Assembly: GCF_004342165.1 (NCBI RefSeq)
Contig: NZ_SMAL01000001.1
Span: forward strand, 301,591 to 365,590
DNA length: 64,000 bases
Reading direction: 5' to 3'
Source: Natranaerovirga pectinivora
Lineage (GTDB): Bacteria; Bacillota; Clostridia; Lachnospirales; DSM-24629
The translations under genes and the position numbers were made by a program. The notes below the pieces were generated by a model. That model made no database searches, was not told the DNA's origin, and saw nothing but the letters and a program-made list of their open reading frames with translations. This document shows, one piece after another, positions 36,575 through 45,797 of the stretch (positions within the stretch are counted from its first letter, which is position 1; the number at the start of each line of letters is the position of its first letter).

Positions 36575-36955
36575 TTAATACCTCCGTTTAAGCATATAAA
36601 ATAAATAAAAAATGTGCCTTTCATAATTATCTAGGGCGGATGGGTTTAGAAGTTTTTTTACATCTAAATAAGCACGACAAAATACCTGTCGTGCCAAAAA
36701 TCTTACTTTATAAGTTTCTAGAGCATTCTGTAAGGTAGTTTTAACAAATCATTAATCTTTGTGGTCAAACAATTTGAAAAGTCGCAATATTAATAAATTT
36801 AAAGTATCATACAAGCTTTTCTTTGTCAATGAGATTTGAAATTGTAAATAAACTATTGTATACTATAAATATGCTTAAATCGACTAGTTCCATACATACT
36901 TTTGACATATTAGGCAATCCTATTACTTAGTGAAAATTAATAAAGGAGCGATTAT
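36575..36955. other. Divergent promoter region between ABC and hcp genes
   Basis: 380 bases. A perfect 8-bp hairpin GCACGACA/TGTCGTGC lies at 36672-36694, on the side of the ABC genes; it could be an operator or attenuator. The hcp promoter candidate is at 36836. No supported ORF. Confidence 0.5.
36836..36864 (+). promoter_or_regulatory. Candidate hcp promoter
   Basis: TTGAAA (36836-36841), 17-base spacer, TATACT (36859-36864), giving a leader of about 85 bases. No clear Fnr or NnrA box was recognised. Confidence 0.5.
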
Positions 36956-38608
36956 ATGGAAAATGCAATGTTTTGTTATCAGTGTGAACAAACTATGGGT
37001 GGAAAAGGCTGTACAAAGAGCGGTGTTTGTGGTAAAACACCAGAAATATCTAATCTACAAGATTTGTTAATTTATCAATTAAAGGGGATTGCTTGTTATG
37101 CAAAGCCACTAATTGAAGACGATCAACTTATTGACAAGGAAATTGTTAAATTTGTTGAAAATGCATTATTTACCACATTAACAAATGTTAATTTTGATGC
37201 CCAAGTACATGTAGAACTCTTAAGAGAATCTCAAAAAATCAAAGAATCTCTAAGAGATCGAGCACCAGAAGGCAATTATCCAGATCCAGCTACTTATAAT
37301 TTAAGTGAAACCAAAGAAAAAATGTTAGATGATGCTGTTAAAGCAGGGATTATGTATGATGAAAGTTTAGATGCAGATATTCGCTCTTTAAGAATGACTG
37401 TTCTATACGGTATAAAGGGTATAAGTGCATATGGTCATCAAGCAAGATTCTTAGATTATCATAGTGATCAATTGGATAATTTTTATTTCTTAGGATTAGA
37501 AGCTACAACAAATGATGATCTAACCCTTGAAGATTTAATACGTATGACAATGCGAACTGGAGAAATGAGCGTGGAGGTAATGAAGGTCTTAGATGATGCT
37601 AATACAGAGACATTTAAACATCCTTCACCACACAAAGTGAATGTTAATAAAGTGAAAGGACCTTTTGTTGTCATTTCTGGACATGATTTAAAAGACTTAG
37701 AAATGCTTCTTGAACAATCTGAAGGAAAAGGGGTTAACATATATACCCATGGAGAAATGTTGCCAGCTCATGGATATCCTTCCCTTAAAAAATACAAACA
37801 TTTAGTAGGTAACTTCGGGTCTGCTTGGCAGAATCAACAAAAAGAATTTGACGAAATCCCAGGTTGTATTTTAATGACAACAAACTGTCTAATGAAACCT
37901 AGAGAGACATACAAAGATAGAATTTACACAACCAATGTTGTAGGTTGGGATGGTATTAAAAATGTACCATTAAAAGAAGATGGTACGAAAGATTTTAGTG
38001 AAATTATAAATAAAGCCATTGAGCTTGGTGGATATAAAGAGGACGAAGAAGTAAAAGAAATATTAGTAGGGTTTGGGCATCATAGTACATTATCTCACGC
38101 TGAAACCATTGTAAATGCAGTGAAAAACGGCGAAATTAGACATTTCTTTGTCATTGGTGGATGCGATGGGGCTAGACCTGGTAGAAATTATTATACAGAG
38201 TTTGCAGAAAAGGTACCTAAAGACTGTGTGATCCTTACATTAGCCTGTGGTAAATATAGATTTAACAAAATGGAATTTGGTACAGTAGCAGGTTTACCAA
38301 GATTACTAGACATAGGACAATGTAACGATGCTTATTCAGCTGTTAGAATAGCAACGGCTCTTGCAGATGCCTTTGAAACAGATGTGAATTCCCTACCACT
38401 GACAATAGTGTTGTCTTGGTATGAACAAAAAGCTGTAGCTGACTTATTAGCCTTATTATCTCTTGGCATAAAAGATATGTACCTTGGACCAAGTTTACCA
38501 GCTTTTATATCACCTAATGTATTGCAATATTTAGTAGATACTTTTAATATTAAACCAATAAGTACTGCAGATGAAGATTTGAAAAGTTCACTTCAACAAG
38601 CCAATTAG
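36956..38608 (+). CDS. hcp: Hydroxylamine reductase (hybrid cluster protein)
   Basis: Hcp contains a 4Fe-2O-2S hybrid cluster plus a [4Fe-4S] cluster. It is linked to nitric oxide or hydroxylamine detoxification in anaerobes. The 550-residue protein shows the N-terminal Cys set C7-x2-C10-x8-C19-x5-C25. Hybrid-cluster ligands are recognisable in GHDLKDLE, TNCLMKP, GGCDGARPGRNYYTEF, LACGKYRFN and GLPRLLDIGQCND. ATG 36956 follows AAAGGAG. It is monocistronic with its own terminator; no hcr reductase is adjacent, as expected for anaerobes. Length is typical for the class with the short N-terminus. Confidence 0.95.
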   Translation: MENAMFCYQCEQTMGGKGCTKSGVCGKTPEISNLQDLLIYQLKGIACYAKPLIEDDQLIDKEIVKFVENALFTTLTNVNFDAQVHVELLRESQKIKESLRDRAPEGNYPDPATYNLSETKEKMLDDAVKAGIMYDESLDADIRSLRMTVLYGIKGISAYGHQARFLDYHSDQLDNFYFLGLEATTNDDLTLEDLIRMTMRTGEMSVEVMKVLDDANTETFKHPSPHKVNVNKVKGPFVVISGHDLKDLEMLLEQSEGKGVNIYTHGEMLPAHGYPSLKKYKHLVGNFGSAWQNQQKEFDEIPGCILMTTNCLMKPRETYKDRIYTTNVVGWDGIKNVPLKEDGTKDFSEIINKAIELGGYKEDEEVKEILVGFGHHSTLSHAETIVNAVKNGEIRHFFVIGGCDGARPGRNYYTEFAEKVPKDCVILTLACGKYRFNKMEFGTVAGLPRLLDIGQCNDAYSAVRIATALADAFETDVNSLPLTIVLSWYEQKAVADLLALLSLGIKDMYLGPSLPAFISPNVLQYLVDTFNIKPISTADEDLKSSLQQAN

Positions 38609-38629
38609 TTAGAATGTGATAAATTAATG

Positions 38630-38682
38630 CCTTCAACGAAGCTTGTGTCTCTTACGCAGCAAGAGGCATAGGCTGAGTTAAT
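38630..38682 (+). repeat. Hairpin module R2, copy 2
   Basis: GCTTGTGTCTCT (38641-38652) pairs with AGAGGCATAGGC (38662-38673) in all 12 positions if read as plus-strand RNA, with three G-U pairs. It aligns with the reverse complement of 18335-18385. Confidence 0.55.
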
Positions 38683-38691
38683 ATAGTAAAC

Positions 38692-38731
38692 AAAAAAATC
38701 TCTTAGATGTTATGTCTGAGAGATTTTTTTT
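38692..38731 (+). terminator. Intrinsic terminator after hcp
   Basis: AAAAATCTCT pairs with AGAGATTTTT across a loop of about 16 bases and ends in a run of eight T residues. Confidence 0.8.
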
Positions 38732-38751
38732 GTTATAATATTACATAATAG

Positions 38752-38777
38752 TGTAACCTTTCATCAATGGATACGTT
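38752..38777 (+). promoter_or_regulatory. ECF-type autoregulatory promoter
   Basis: TGTAAC (38752-38757), exactly 16 bases, then CGTT (38774-38777). This is the layout of Bacillus-type ECF promoters and lies 32 bases before the ECF sigma gene. Confidence 0.6.
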
Positions 38778-38808
38778 TATATATTGAATAAAGAAAAAGG
38801 AGGTAATA

Positions 38809-39306
38809 ATGGACCCAGATATATTAGAAACATTATATATAAAGTACTACAAAACAGCATATATCTATACTTTTTCTTTATCTAAAAACAAAGAAGTGAC
38901 TGAAGATATTGTCAGTGAAGCTTTTGTAAAAGCCTTTATTACCTTAGATGATGATAAAAAGTACTTTAAGTATTGGTTGCTTGTTGTATGTAAAAACTTA
39001 TGGATTGACTTTATTAGAAAGAATAAAAAAATAATGGATACCAACTTGGATGAATCATTTATAAAAGACAATGAGAATGTAATAGAAAAGGTTATTGATC
39101 AAGAAAAAAATCTAATTGTTTATAAAGCTATTATGACATTACAAAAGAACTATCAAGAAATATTAATATTATTTTATTATGGCAACATCCCACTTATAGA
39201 CATTGCTGAAATAATGAACCTATCAAGGGGTAATGCCAAAACAATGATTTCTAGAGCAAGAGGAAAACTTAAAATGGTTTTAGAGGAGAGTGGCTATGAA
39301 TTTTAA
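38809..39306 (+). CDS. ECF RNA polymerase sigma factor
   Basis: The 165-residue sigma-70 protein has only regions 2 and 4. Region 2 (about 8-75) has EVTEDIVSEAFVKAF and KYWLLVVCKNLWIDFIRKNK; region 4 (about 105-160) has the helix-turn-helix IPLIDIAEIMNLSRGNAKTMISRARGKLK. It directs RNA polymerase to stress promoters. ATG 38809 follows AAAGGAGG. Its 3' end overlaps the anti-sigma gene by 11 bases, the usual coupling for such pairs. The upstream ECF-like promoter suggests self-activation. Confidence 0.92.
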   Translation: MDPDILETLYIKYYKTAYIYTFSLSKNKEVTEDIVSEAFVKAFITLDDDKKYFKYWLLVVCKNLWIDFIRKNKKIMDTNLDESFIKDNENVIEKVIDQEKNLIVYKAIMTLQKNYQEILILFYYGNIPLIDIAEIMNLSRGNAKTMISRARGKLKMVLEESGYEF

Positions 39307-40438
39307 AGTTTTATTTGAGAAATACAAAAACAATACAGCGTCAGAAGAAGAAAGAAAAATAGTAGAAGAAGAAATAGAAAAATTAAAGGTATTAAACGAA
39401 TATATGGATGAAAGTTTTGATTTGGATTATGAAATAGATATAAAAACCAATATAGATCAAAATAATAAAGGTGAATTATATAAAATTAGAAAAAGTGTTA
39501 AAAGAAGAAACAGAATAATCATCTTAAGTTCTGTTAGTATAGTATTGATCATAATGGTTGTTTTTCACTCTGTTATTGCACCGATGCTTAATAAATTATA
39601 TTATAATCCCGATCAAAAAACCTATAGTATGACCAATGATTTATCAATAATACTAGATAGTCATGTGGGGTTGCATTATCCTAATGGATCTCTCGTAACA
39701 GTATTAGCAAATAATACAGGGATTGGCAAATATTCTATTACCATCTCAAAAAATAATACTTTTGAAGGAAAAACAGAATATTATTATGGTGATATTAACA
39801 AAGGAAAACTAGACATAGAATCTGCCTTTTGGAGAAGGGGCGCTATAGTGAATTTCTTTGTTAATGCAACATATCCTCCTTATTATATGAGAGAAGATGA
39901 AATGGAAAATGTCATCAAAAGACTTGAAAATGCTCCACCATATACTCTCATTGAAGCCTATATTTCTTTTGAAGAACTTTTATCTATGAATGAGTTGGCT
40001 GAAATAATGAATGTGCATAAGAATATCCACTGGATTGGGATAAGAAATTCAGGAGAGTATAAACAAGTATATCCTTTAATTGGTATATCCAATAAAGGTG
40101 GATTTATATATGAAGAACTTAATGAGTTATATCCTCACTTTAACACAGCTTTAATTGCGAGTAAAGATCAAATAACTGGTGATATTTTAGAACAAAATTT
40201 TAGATCATCTTTGCAATTTCAAATCAATCACAGTGCTACATTAGAAACATTATCCAGCAATTTTCCAACAAAGGCGTATTATGAAAACACCTTAGTTTAT
40301 ATTAATGAAAATGGTATTAAAACCTATGGTGTAGTTGTCCAAGGAACGCCTGATACTATATTAGAATTAACTCAATTGGACGGCATTAGTGGCATACGAA
40401 TTAGTAATTCTAAATTTTATTTGCCTTATTATAATTAA
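39296..40438 (+). CDS. Membrane anti-sigma factor
   Basis: The 380-residue partner of the ECF sigma has a cytoplasmic sigma-binding segment (1-70, acidic, FEKYKNNTASEEERKIVEEE), one membrane helix (about 73-96) and a large exported domain of about 280 residues. The exported part resembles the sigma-factor-regulator C-terminal domain seen in Firmicutes anti-sigmas. It has no zinc-type HxxxCxxC motif. The start is ATG 39296, five bases after GAGGAGAG. Release is probably by regulated proteolysis (inference). The sensed signal is unknown. Confidence 0.8.
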   Translation: MNFKVLFEKYKNNTASEEERKIVEEEIEKLKVLNEYMDESFDLDYEIDIKTNIDQNNKGELYKIRKSVKRRNRIIILSSVSIVLIIMVVFHSVIAPMLNKLYYNPDQKTYSMTNDLSIILDSHVGLHYPNGSLVTVLANNTGIGKYSITISKNNTFEGKTEYYYGDINKGKLDIESAFWRRGAIVNFFVNATYPPYYMREDEMENVIKRLENAPPYTLIEAYISFEELLSMNELAEIMNVHKNIHWIGIRNSGEYKQVYPLIGISNKGGFIYEELNELYPHFNTALIASKDQITGDILEQNFRSSLQFQINHSATLETLSSNFPTKAYYENTLVYINENGIKTYGVVVQGTPDTILELTQLDGISGIRISNSKFYLPYYN

Positions 40439-40555
40439 ATATAGAAAAAAACTTTTTGACATTCCAAAACATCAGTTAAAAAAATTACGTCATATACTTG
40501 TAATTTATTGCTAAAAAGTAGTAAAATAGACTTTGTATAAATAAATACGAGAACG

Positions 40556-40584
40556 TTGAATTATTTTACAATTTATGATATAAA
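40556..40584 (+). promoter_or_regulatory. Promoter before the small ORF and alaS
   Basis: TTGAAT (40556-40561), 17-base spacer, TATAAA (40579-40584). Confidence 0.6.
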
Positions 40585-40612
40585 GTTATTAGAACATAAG
40601 GAGGAATCAAAA

Positions 40613-40708
40613 ATGGTTTGGGAATTCTTATTTGCTTCAACTGCAGCAGTATTAGGTGTTATTGCAGGGTCAAATTTTAAAAAAAGAAAAATAGCAAAAA
40701 ATAAATAA
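40613..40708 (+). CDS. 31-residue single-span membrane peptide
   Basis: A small ORF with a strong AAGGAGG site nine bases upstream and a promoter. It encodes MVWEFLFASTAAVLGVIAGS followed by NFKKRKIAKNK: one short hydrophobic helix, then a strongly basic tail. That is a typical topology for a small membrane peptide with the tail inside. It could be a regulator of a membrane partner, a toxin-like peptide, or a leader. No antitoxin-like RNA is obvious. It lies 128 bases before alaS. Confidence 0.6.
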   Translation: MVWEFLFASTAAVLGVIAGSNFKKRKIAKNK

Positions 40709-40738
40709 GGTATGTAAATTAATTAGTTATATAAACGA

Positions 40739-40788
40739 GTGACTAGTGATTAGTAATTAGAATGTTGTAATTACTAGTCACTAGTCAT
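40739..40788. repeat. Long hairpin between the small ORF and alaS
   Basis: 21-base arms (40739-40759 with 40768-40788) pair with two mismatches or G-T positions around GAATGTTG. The arms are built from CTAGT/GATTAGT-like subrepeats, and ATTAGAATG repeats after each arm. No T tract, so it is not a normal terminator. No T-box features for alanine tRNA. Confidence 0.6.
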
Positions 40789-40836
40789 TAGAATGAGTTA
40801 AAATATTATTATATATAGCTTTTAGGAGGAAAACAC

Positions 40837-43479
40837 TTGAAAACGTACGGATTAAATGAATTAAGAAAAATGTATTTAGAGTTTTTTGAAAGCAAAAACC
40901 ATCTTAAGATGAACAGCTTTCCTCTGGTACCTCAAAATGATAAAAGTTTGTTATTAATAAATGCAGGTATGGCGCCATTAAAGCCTTACTTTACAGGTCA
41001 AGAAACACCACCAAGAAATAGAGTGACAACTTGTCAAAAATGTATTAGAACTGGTGATATTGAAAATGTAGGGAAGACGGCTAGACATGGTACTTTCTTT
41101 GAAATGTTAGGGAATTTTTCTTTTGGTGATTATTTTAAAGAAGAAGCTATTGAATGGGCTTGGGAGTTTGTTACTAAAGTAATGGAAATTCCTGAAGAAA
41201 GACTTTATGTTTCTGTATATGAAGAAGACGATGAAGCAGAAGAAATTTGGAACAAAAAAATTGGTGTTGATTTAAGTCGTATCTTTAGAATGGGTAAAGC
41301 GGACAACTTCTGGGAATTAGGAGTAGGACCTTGTGGCCCTTGTTCAGAGATCTATTATGATCGTGGAGAAAAATTCAGTTGTGGTAGTGAAAACTGTACA
41401 GTTGGGTGTGACTGTGATAGATATATAGAATTCTGGAATCTGGTATTTACTCAATTTGAAAAAGATGAAGCAGGGAATTATCATCTTTTAGAAAATCCAA
41501 ACATTGATACAGGAATGGGATTAGAGCGTTTAGCGGTTATGATGCAAGACGTGGATTCTATTTTTGATGTGGATACAATTAAAGCTCTTAGAGATGCTGT
41601 TTGTAAAAAAGCAAATGTTGAATATATGAAAGATTACAAAAAAGATGTCTCTATTAGACTTATAACAGATCATATTCGTTCAGTAACCTTTATGGCTTCT
41701 GATGGGATATTACCGTCTAATGAAGGTCGTGGTTATGTACTTAGAAGACTTTTAAGACGTGCTGCTAGACATGGCAAGTTATTAGGTATACAAGGTAAAT
41801 TCCTTGCAGACTTAAGTAAGATTGTAATAGAAGTATCAAAAGATGCTTACCCAGAGTTAGATGAAAAAAGAGATTATTTATATAAAATCATTACAATAGA
41901 AGAAGATAGATTCAATGAAACAATTGACCAAGGATTAACCATTTTAAAAGGGTATATTGATGAATTAAAAGAATCTAAAGGAACTGTATTATCTGGTGAA
42001 AATGCTTTTAAACTATATGATACATATGGCTTCCCTCTTGACTTAACAATGGAGATTCTTGAAGAGGAAGATCTAGAAGTAGATCAAGACGCATTTAATA
42101 GTGCTATGAATGAGCAACGTGAAAGAGCCCGTAGTGCAAGAGAAGAGTCTAATTACATGGGTTCAGATGAAAATGTGTACAACAAATTAGATGCCTCAAT
42201 GTCAACAACTTTTGTCGGCTATACAAATACGGATTACACTTCAAAAATTCTTGTATTAGCAACTGACAGCGACATTGTAACTGAATTGACATCAGGAGAT
42301 AAAGGGACTATTTTTGTTGAAGAAACACCATTTTATGCAACAAGTGGCGGTCAGTTAAATGATAAAGGGATTATTCAAACGGATTCTGGGAAATTTATTG
42401 TAGAAGATGTTAAAAAAGTAATGGGGAATAAGTTTGCTCATATTGGTACAGTAGAATCAGGCATCTTTAAAACAGGTGAAACAGTTAATTTAGCAATTAA
42501 CAAAGAAGATAGAGAAGCAACTGCAAAGAATCATAGTGCTACCCATATTTTACACAAAGTTTTAAGAGAAGTATTAGGTTCACATGTTGAACAAGCAGGT
42601 TCCCTTGTGTCCTCGGATAGATTAAGATTTGACTTTGCTCATTTTTCAGCTTTAACACCTGAAGAATTAAGTTTAGTAGAAGAAAAAGTAAATGGTATAA
42701 TTAATGAAAGTCTAGAAATTAAAACAGAAGTTACTTCGATTGAAGAAGCAAAAAATAAAGGTGCAATGGCTTTATTTGGTGAAAAATATGGTGATGAAGT
42801 AAGAGTTGTTTCTATGGGAGATTATAGTATTGAGCTATGTGGTGGAACACATATTGATAACACCAACGCCATAAGCACTTTTAAAATCGTTTCTGAGGCT
42901 GGTATAGCAGCAGGGGTTAGAAGAATCGAAGCGTTAACGTCAAGTAATGCTATTGACTATTATAAAGCACAAGAAAAACTAATTAGTGATATTTCTAAAT
43001 TATTAAAAACAGATGCTAATCAACTTCTTAGAAAAGCTGAGAGCATTCTAGAGGACCTTAAAAGTCTTCAACAAGAAAATGAGAAATTAAAAAGCAAATT
43101 GGCTCAAGGTGCTGTAGGTGATATATTAAATGAAGTTGTAGAAGTTAATGGTGTAAAATTATTAGCATCAAAAATAGATAATTTAGAAATGAATGATTTA
43201 AGAAACCTTGGAGATCAATTAAAACAAAAAATAGATTCGGGTGTTATTGTATTGGCATCTAGTAGCGATGATAAAGTAAGCTTGGTTGCTATGGTAACAG
43301 ATGATGTTGTTAAATTAGGAGCACATGCAGGTAATATCATTAAAGCTACCGCTACAATTGTAGGTGGTGGCGGCGGTGGCCGTCCAAATATGGCACAAGC
43401 TGGTGGAAAAAATCCAGAAAAAATTGAAGAAGCATTATTAATGGTTAAAGAAGTCTTATTAGGTCAGCTGTCTAAATAA
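40837..43479 (+). CDS. alaS: Alanyl-tRNA synthetase
   Basis: Charges tRNA-Ala. The 880-residue protein has all domains: the class II catalytic core (1-240, with INAGMAPLKPYF and TCQKCIRTGDIENVG), the tRNA-recognition region, and the editing domain with HSATHILHKVL and CGGTH for zinc. A C-Ala domain ends in the Gly-rich GGGGGGRPNMAQAGG. ATP-binding and zinc ligands are intact. The TTG at 40837 follows TAGGAGG. The 5' region shows no T-box. Confidence 0.96.
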   Translation: MKTYGLNELRKMYLEFFESKNHLKMNSFPLVPQNDKSLLLINAGMAPLKPYFTGQETPPRNRVTTCQKCIRTGDIENVGKTARHGTFFEMLGNFSFGDYFKEEAIEWAWEFVTKVMEIPEERLYVSVYEEDDEAEEIWNKKIGVDLSRIFRMGKADNFWELGVGPCGPCSEIYYDRGEKFSCGSENCTVGCDCDRYIEFWNLVFTQFEKDEAGNYHLLENPNIDTGMGLERLAVMMQDVDSIFDVDTIKALRDAVCKKANVEYMKDYKKDVSIRLITDHIRSVTFMASDGILPSNEGRGYVLRRLLRRAARHGKLLGIQGKFLADLSKIVIEVSKDAYPELDEKRDYLYKIITIEEDRFNETIDQGLTILKGYIDELKESKGTVLSGENAFKLYDTYGFPLDLTMEILEEEDLEVDQDAFNSAMNEQRERARSAREESNYMGSDENVYNKLDASMSTTFVGYTNTDYTSKILVLATDSDIVTELTSGDKGTIFVEETPFYATSGGQLNDKGIIQTDSGKFIVEDVKKVMGNKFAHIGTVESGIFKTGETVNLAINKEDREATAKNHSATHILHKVLREVLGSHVEQAGSLVSSDRLRFDFAHFSALTPEELSLVEEKVNGIINESLEIKTEVTSIEEAKNKGAMALFGEKYGDEVRVVSMGDYSIELCGGTHIDNTNAISTFKIVSEAGIAAGVRRIEALTSSNAIDYYKAQEKLISDISKLLKTDANQLLRKAESILEDLKSLQQENEKLKSKLAQGAVGDILNEVVEVNGVKLLASKIDNLEMNDLRNLGDQLKQKIDSGVIVLASSSDDKVSLVAMVTDDVVKLGAHAGNIIKATATIVGGGGGGRPNMAQAGGKNPEKIEEALLMVKEVLLGQLSK

Positions 43480-43489
43480 GGAGATGCCA

Positions 43490-44806
43490 ATGAAAAAAAG
43501 CATTGTTTTATTAGGGATTATTTTAATCTTAAGTGGTTGTTCCAACAAAACGGATAGTATTCAAACAATACAATTAACAAATACAACGACGCCTCAATCC
43601 ATTGTTTTTAATAAAGATGTGGAAGAAGAGGATTTAAGTTTTGACAGAATTCCTGACTCTGAATTAATAAAAGAAGTTACTATTTCTGCTGTTGGTGATA
43701 TTATGGTTCACCAATGGCAGATTACTAGAGCTTATAATGAAAAAACCGATGAATTTGATTTCTCTGATGCATTCAAACATATTGCACCATACCTTCAAAG
43801 AGCTGATTTAACGGTGGGTAATTTGGAGACTACTTTTGGTGGAAAAGACAATGGGATAAGAATGGCTAATTCATTTTATTTTAGAGGGTATACAGGGTAT
43901 CCTTGTTTTAATACCCCCGAAATCCTTGCCTATAATCTTAAAGATGCTGGTTTTGATTTATTATCTACAGCCAACAACCATTCTTTAGACAGTAGAGCAA
44001 TTGGTGTCATTAACACATTGGACTTTTTAGATGATGCGGGGTTAGAGTATGTAGGAACCCATAGAAATCAAGAAGAAAAAGAAACAATAAAAATCAAAGA
44101 AATTAATGATATAACCTTTGGTTTTGGTGCATACACATATGGCACCAATGGTTTAGTTGTTCCAGCAGATAGGCCATATCTTGTTAATACCCTAGATATG
44201 TACAATCCAGTAAAAATAGCACAAATGATAGAAGATATAAAAGTTATGAGTCCTCTTGTTGATTTTGTTGTTGTATTTATTCATTTTGGTAATGAGTATT
44301 TTGATCACCCTAATGACCATCAAAGAAGAATTGTGGATCAACTTTTTGAAGCTGGTGCTGATGTTATACTAGGAAGTCATCCACATGTCCTTCAACCCAT
44401 TGAAATAAGACAAATTAAAGATGGTGAAGAGGAAAGAACAGGTGTTGTGATATATTCACTAGGGAATTTTATATCTTCACAAAGATATAGTACCAATCGT
44501 CCAAAAGATACAGACATAGGTATGATTTTTGATATTCATTTTGAAAAAATATATAATGATAAGCCCACTATTAGTGGTATATCCATAATACCTACAATGA
44601 CCCACTGGAATAGTGAAGCAGTGTCTGTAATACCTGTAAATGAAGTATATGAAAATCTCGATGCAACAGATATAAAACTTAGCAATTTTGAAAGAGAACG
44701 GTTAAAATATTCTTATACCAATAGCTTTAAACATTTAATAAGTTACTTAAATGATATAACCTATCATTATGAGGATTACATTTATACGATAAACATAAAT
44801 GAATAA
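43490..44806 (+). CDS. CapA-like lipoprotein (metallophosphatase fold)
   Basis: The 438-residue protein has a lipoprotein signal (KKSIVLLGIILILSGC, Cys as lipidation site) and a PGA_cap/CapA domain. Family marks are AVGDIMVHQWQI, VGNLETTFGG, STANNHSLD, IHFGNEYFDHP, GSHPHVLQPIE and YSLGNFISSQ. CapA of Bacillus takes part in poly-gamma-glutamate capsule export; many homologues have unknown function. No capBCDE genes are near, so a general cell-wall role is more likely. The ATG at 43490 lies six bases after GGAG; an ATG at 43484 would be too close. Confidence 0.87.
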   Translation: MKKSIVLLGIILILSGCSNKTDSIQTIQLTNTTTPQSIVFNKDVEEEDLSFDRIPDSELIKEVTISAVGDIMVHQWQITRAYNEKTDEFDFSDAFKHIAPYLQRADLTVGNLETTFGGKDNGIRMANSFYFRGYTGYPCFNTPEILAYNLKDAGFDLLSTANNHSLDSRAIGVINTLDFLDDAGLEYVGTHRNQEEKETIKIKEINDITFGFGAYTYGTNGLVVPADRPYLVNTLDMYNPVKIAQMIEDIKVMSPLVDFVVVFIHFGNEYFDHPNDHQRRIVDQLFEAGADVILGSHPHVLQPIEIRQIKDGEEERTGVVIYSLGNFISSQRYSTNRPKDTDIGMIFDIHFEKIYNDKPTISGISIIPTMTHWNSEAVSVIPVNEVYENLDATDIKLSNFERERLKYSYTNSFKHLISYLNDITYHYEDYIYTININE

Positions 44807-45086
44807 GATTGGATATTATTAACAAAAATTTTTGTGTAAATAATACCAATAAATATAGGTGTAAGTTTAAATTCAATATATGATACAATAATTTACCAAT
44901 AAATAGATATTAAATTATTGTATTCTGTACAGTATATTTTTTAAACAGGGTATAATTTTTCATTATTTTTGTTAAAAATAAGTTGACGAATTTTAAATTT
45001 ATGCTATAATCAACTATAGTGCTTATAAGTATTACCCAATAGTTGTATTAGCACAATAAGCAACTGGAGGGAGGTAGGAGTGGGCT
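44807..45086. other. Gap before rpsU with hairpins
   Basis: Contains a palindrome ACAAAAATTTTTGT at about 44822, and a perfect 10-bp stem ACAATAATTT/AAATTATTGT (44885-44894 with 44912-44921). The leader of rpsU holds a GTGCTTATA/TATTAGCAC stem near 45018. No ORF. Confidence 0.4.
44983..45010 (+). promoter_or_regulatory. rpsU promoter
   Basis: TTGACG (44983-44988), 16-base spacer, TATAAT (45005-45010). Confidence 0.75.
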
Positions 45087-45263
45087 ATGTCTAACGTAAC
45101 TATAAAAGATAATGAGTCTCTCGACAACGCTCTTAGAAGATTTAAACGCAACTGTGCAAAAGCAGGAATTCTTCAAGAGGTACGTAAAAGAGAACATTAT
45201 GAAAAGCCAAGTGTAAAACGCAAAAAGAAATCCGAAGCTGCTAGAAAACGTAAGTTTAAATAA
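45087..45263 (+). CDS. rpsU: Ribosomal protein S21
   Basis: The 58-residue protein begins [36 protein letters not shown] middle and a basic tail ending RKRKFK follow, the normal S21 shape and length. S21 binds near the anti-Shine-Dalgarno end of 16S rRNA and aids initiation. A strong GGAGGGAGGTAGGAG site precedes the ATG at 45087. It is followed 22 bases later by yqeY, the usual Firmicute pair. Confidence 0.95.
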   Translation: MSNVTIKDNESLDNALRRFKRNCAKAGILQEVRKREHYEKPSVKRKKKSEAARKRKFK

Positions 45264-45285
45264 TTTAGTAGAAAAGGATGATTTT

Positions 45286-45732
45286 ATGTCTTTAAAAGAC
45301 ACGTTAATGCAAGACTTGAAAGTAGCTATGAAAGAAAAAGATATAGTTAAGAAGAATACAATTCAGTTGGTTAGAAGCGCTATCCTTCAAATTGAAAAGG
45401 ATAATCATACGGAGTTAGATGATTCTGCTATTATTGAAGTAATTGCTAGTCAAGTCAAAAAAAGAAAATCAAGTTTAACAGAATTTGAAAAATCTGATCG
45501 TAATGATCTGATCGAAGAATTAAATAAAGAAATTGAAATACTAATGGATTATTTGCCTAAACAATTAACAGATGAAGAGCTTGAACAAGTTATTTCACAA
45601 GTTATTGCTGAAGTAGACGCTACGTCAATGAAGGACATGGGTAAAGTGATGTCAGCTGTTTCTGAACAAATTGCAGGAAAAGCTGATAATCAAAGAGTTA
45701 GTACAATTGTTAAACAAAAATTAAGTTCTTAG
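45286..45732 (+). CDS. yqeY: GatB/YqeY domain protein
   Basis: The 148-residue protein consists of the YqeY domain alone, related to the tRNA-binding tail of GatB. Marks are RSAILQIEKDNHTELDDSAII, YLPKQLTDEEL and DMGKVMSAV. The function is not settled; a role with tRNA is inferred from GatB. ATG 45286 follows AAAAGGATG. It follows rpsU in the same operon, as in many Firmicutes, and ends in a terminator overlapping its last codons. Confidence 0.92.
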   Translation: MSLKDTLMQDLKVAMKEKDIVKKNTIQLVRSAILQIEKDNHTELDDSAIIEVIASQVKKRKSSLTEFEKSDRNDLIEELNKEIEILMDYLPKQLTDEELEQVISQVIAEVDATSMKDMGKVMSAVSEQIAGKADNQRVSTIVKQKLSS

Positions 45733-45752
45733 CTTTTGCTAAGAGCTTTTTT
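45727..45752 (+). terminator. Terminator overlapping the yqeY stop
   Basis: TCTTAGC (45727-45733) pairs with GCTAAGA (45738-45744) around TTTT, then GC and six T residues. Confidence 0.7.
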
Positions 45753-45797
45753 ACTTTATAAGAAAGTTCTCTTTCCTATAAAGTAAAAAAGTTGATT
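45747..45797 (+). repeat. Terminator-adjacent hairpin element, copy B
   Basis: A perfect 14-bp stem (45747-45760 with 45777-45790) with an inner GAAAG/CTTTC extension, then GTTGATT. Its left arm uses the terminator's T tract. Same family as 12969 and 54161. Confidence 0.65.

Noticed and set aside
36672-36694. GCACGACA hairpin as a terminator
   Set aside because: No T tract on the plus strand and only a weak one on the minus strand; kept as a possible operator in the gap entry.
36640-36738. 32-codon ORF between the ABC and hcp genes
   Set aside because: No good ribosome binding site, runs through the GCACGACA hairpin, and shows no protein-like pattern.
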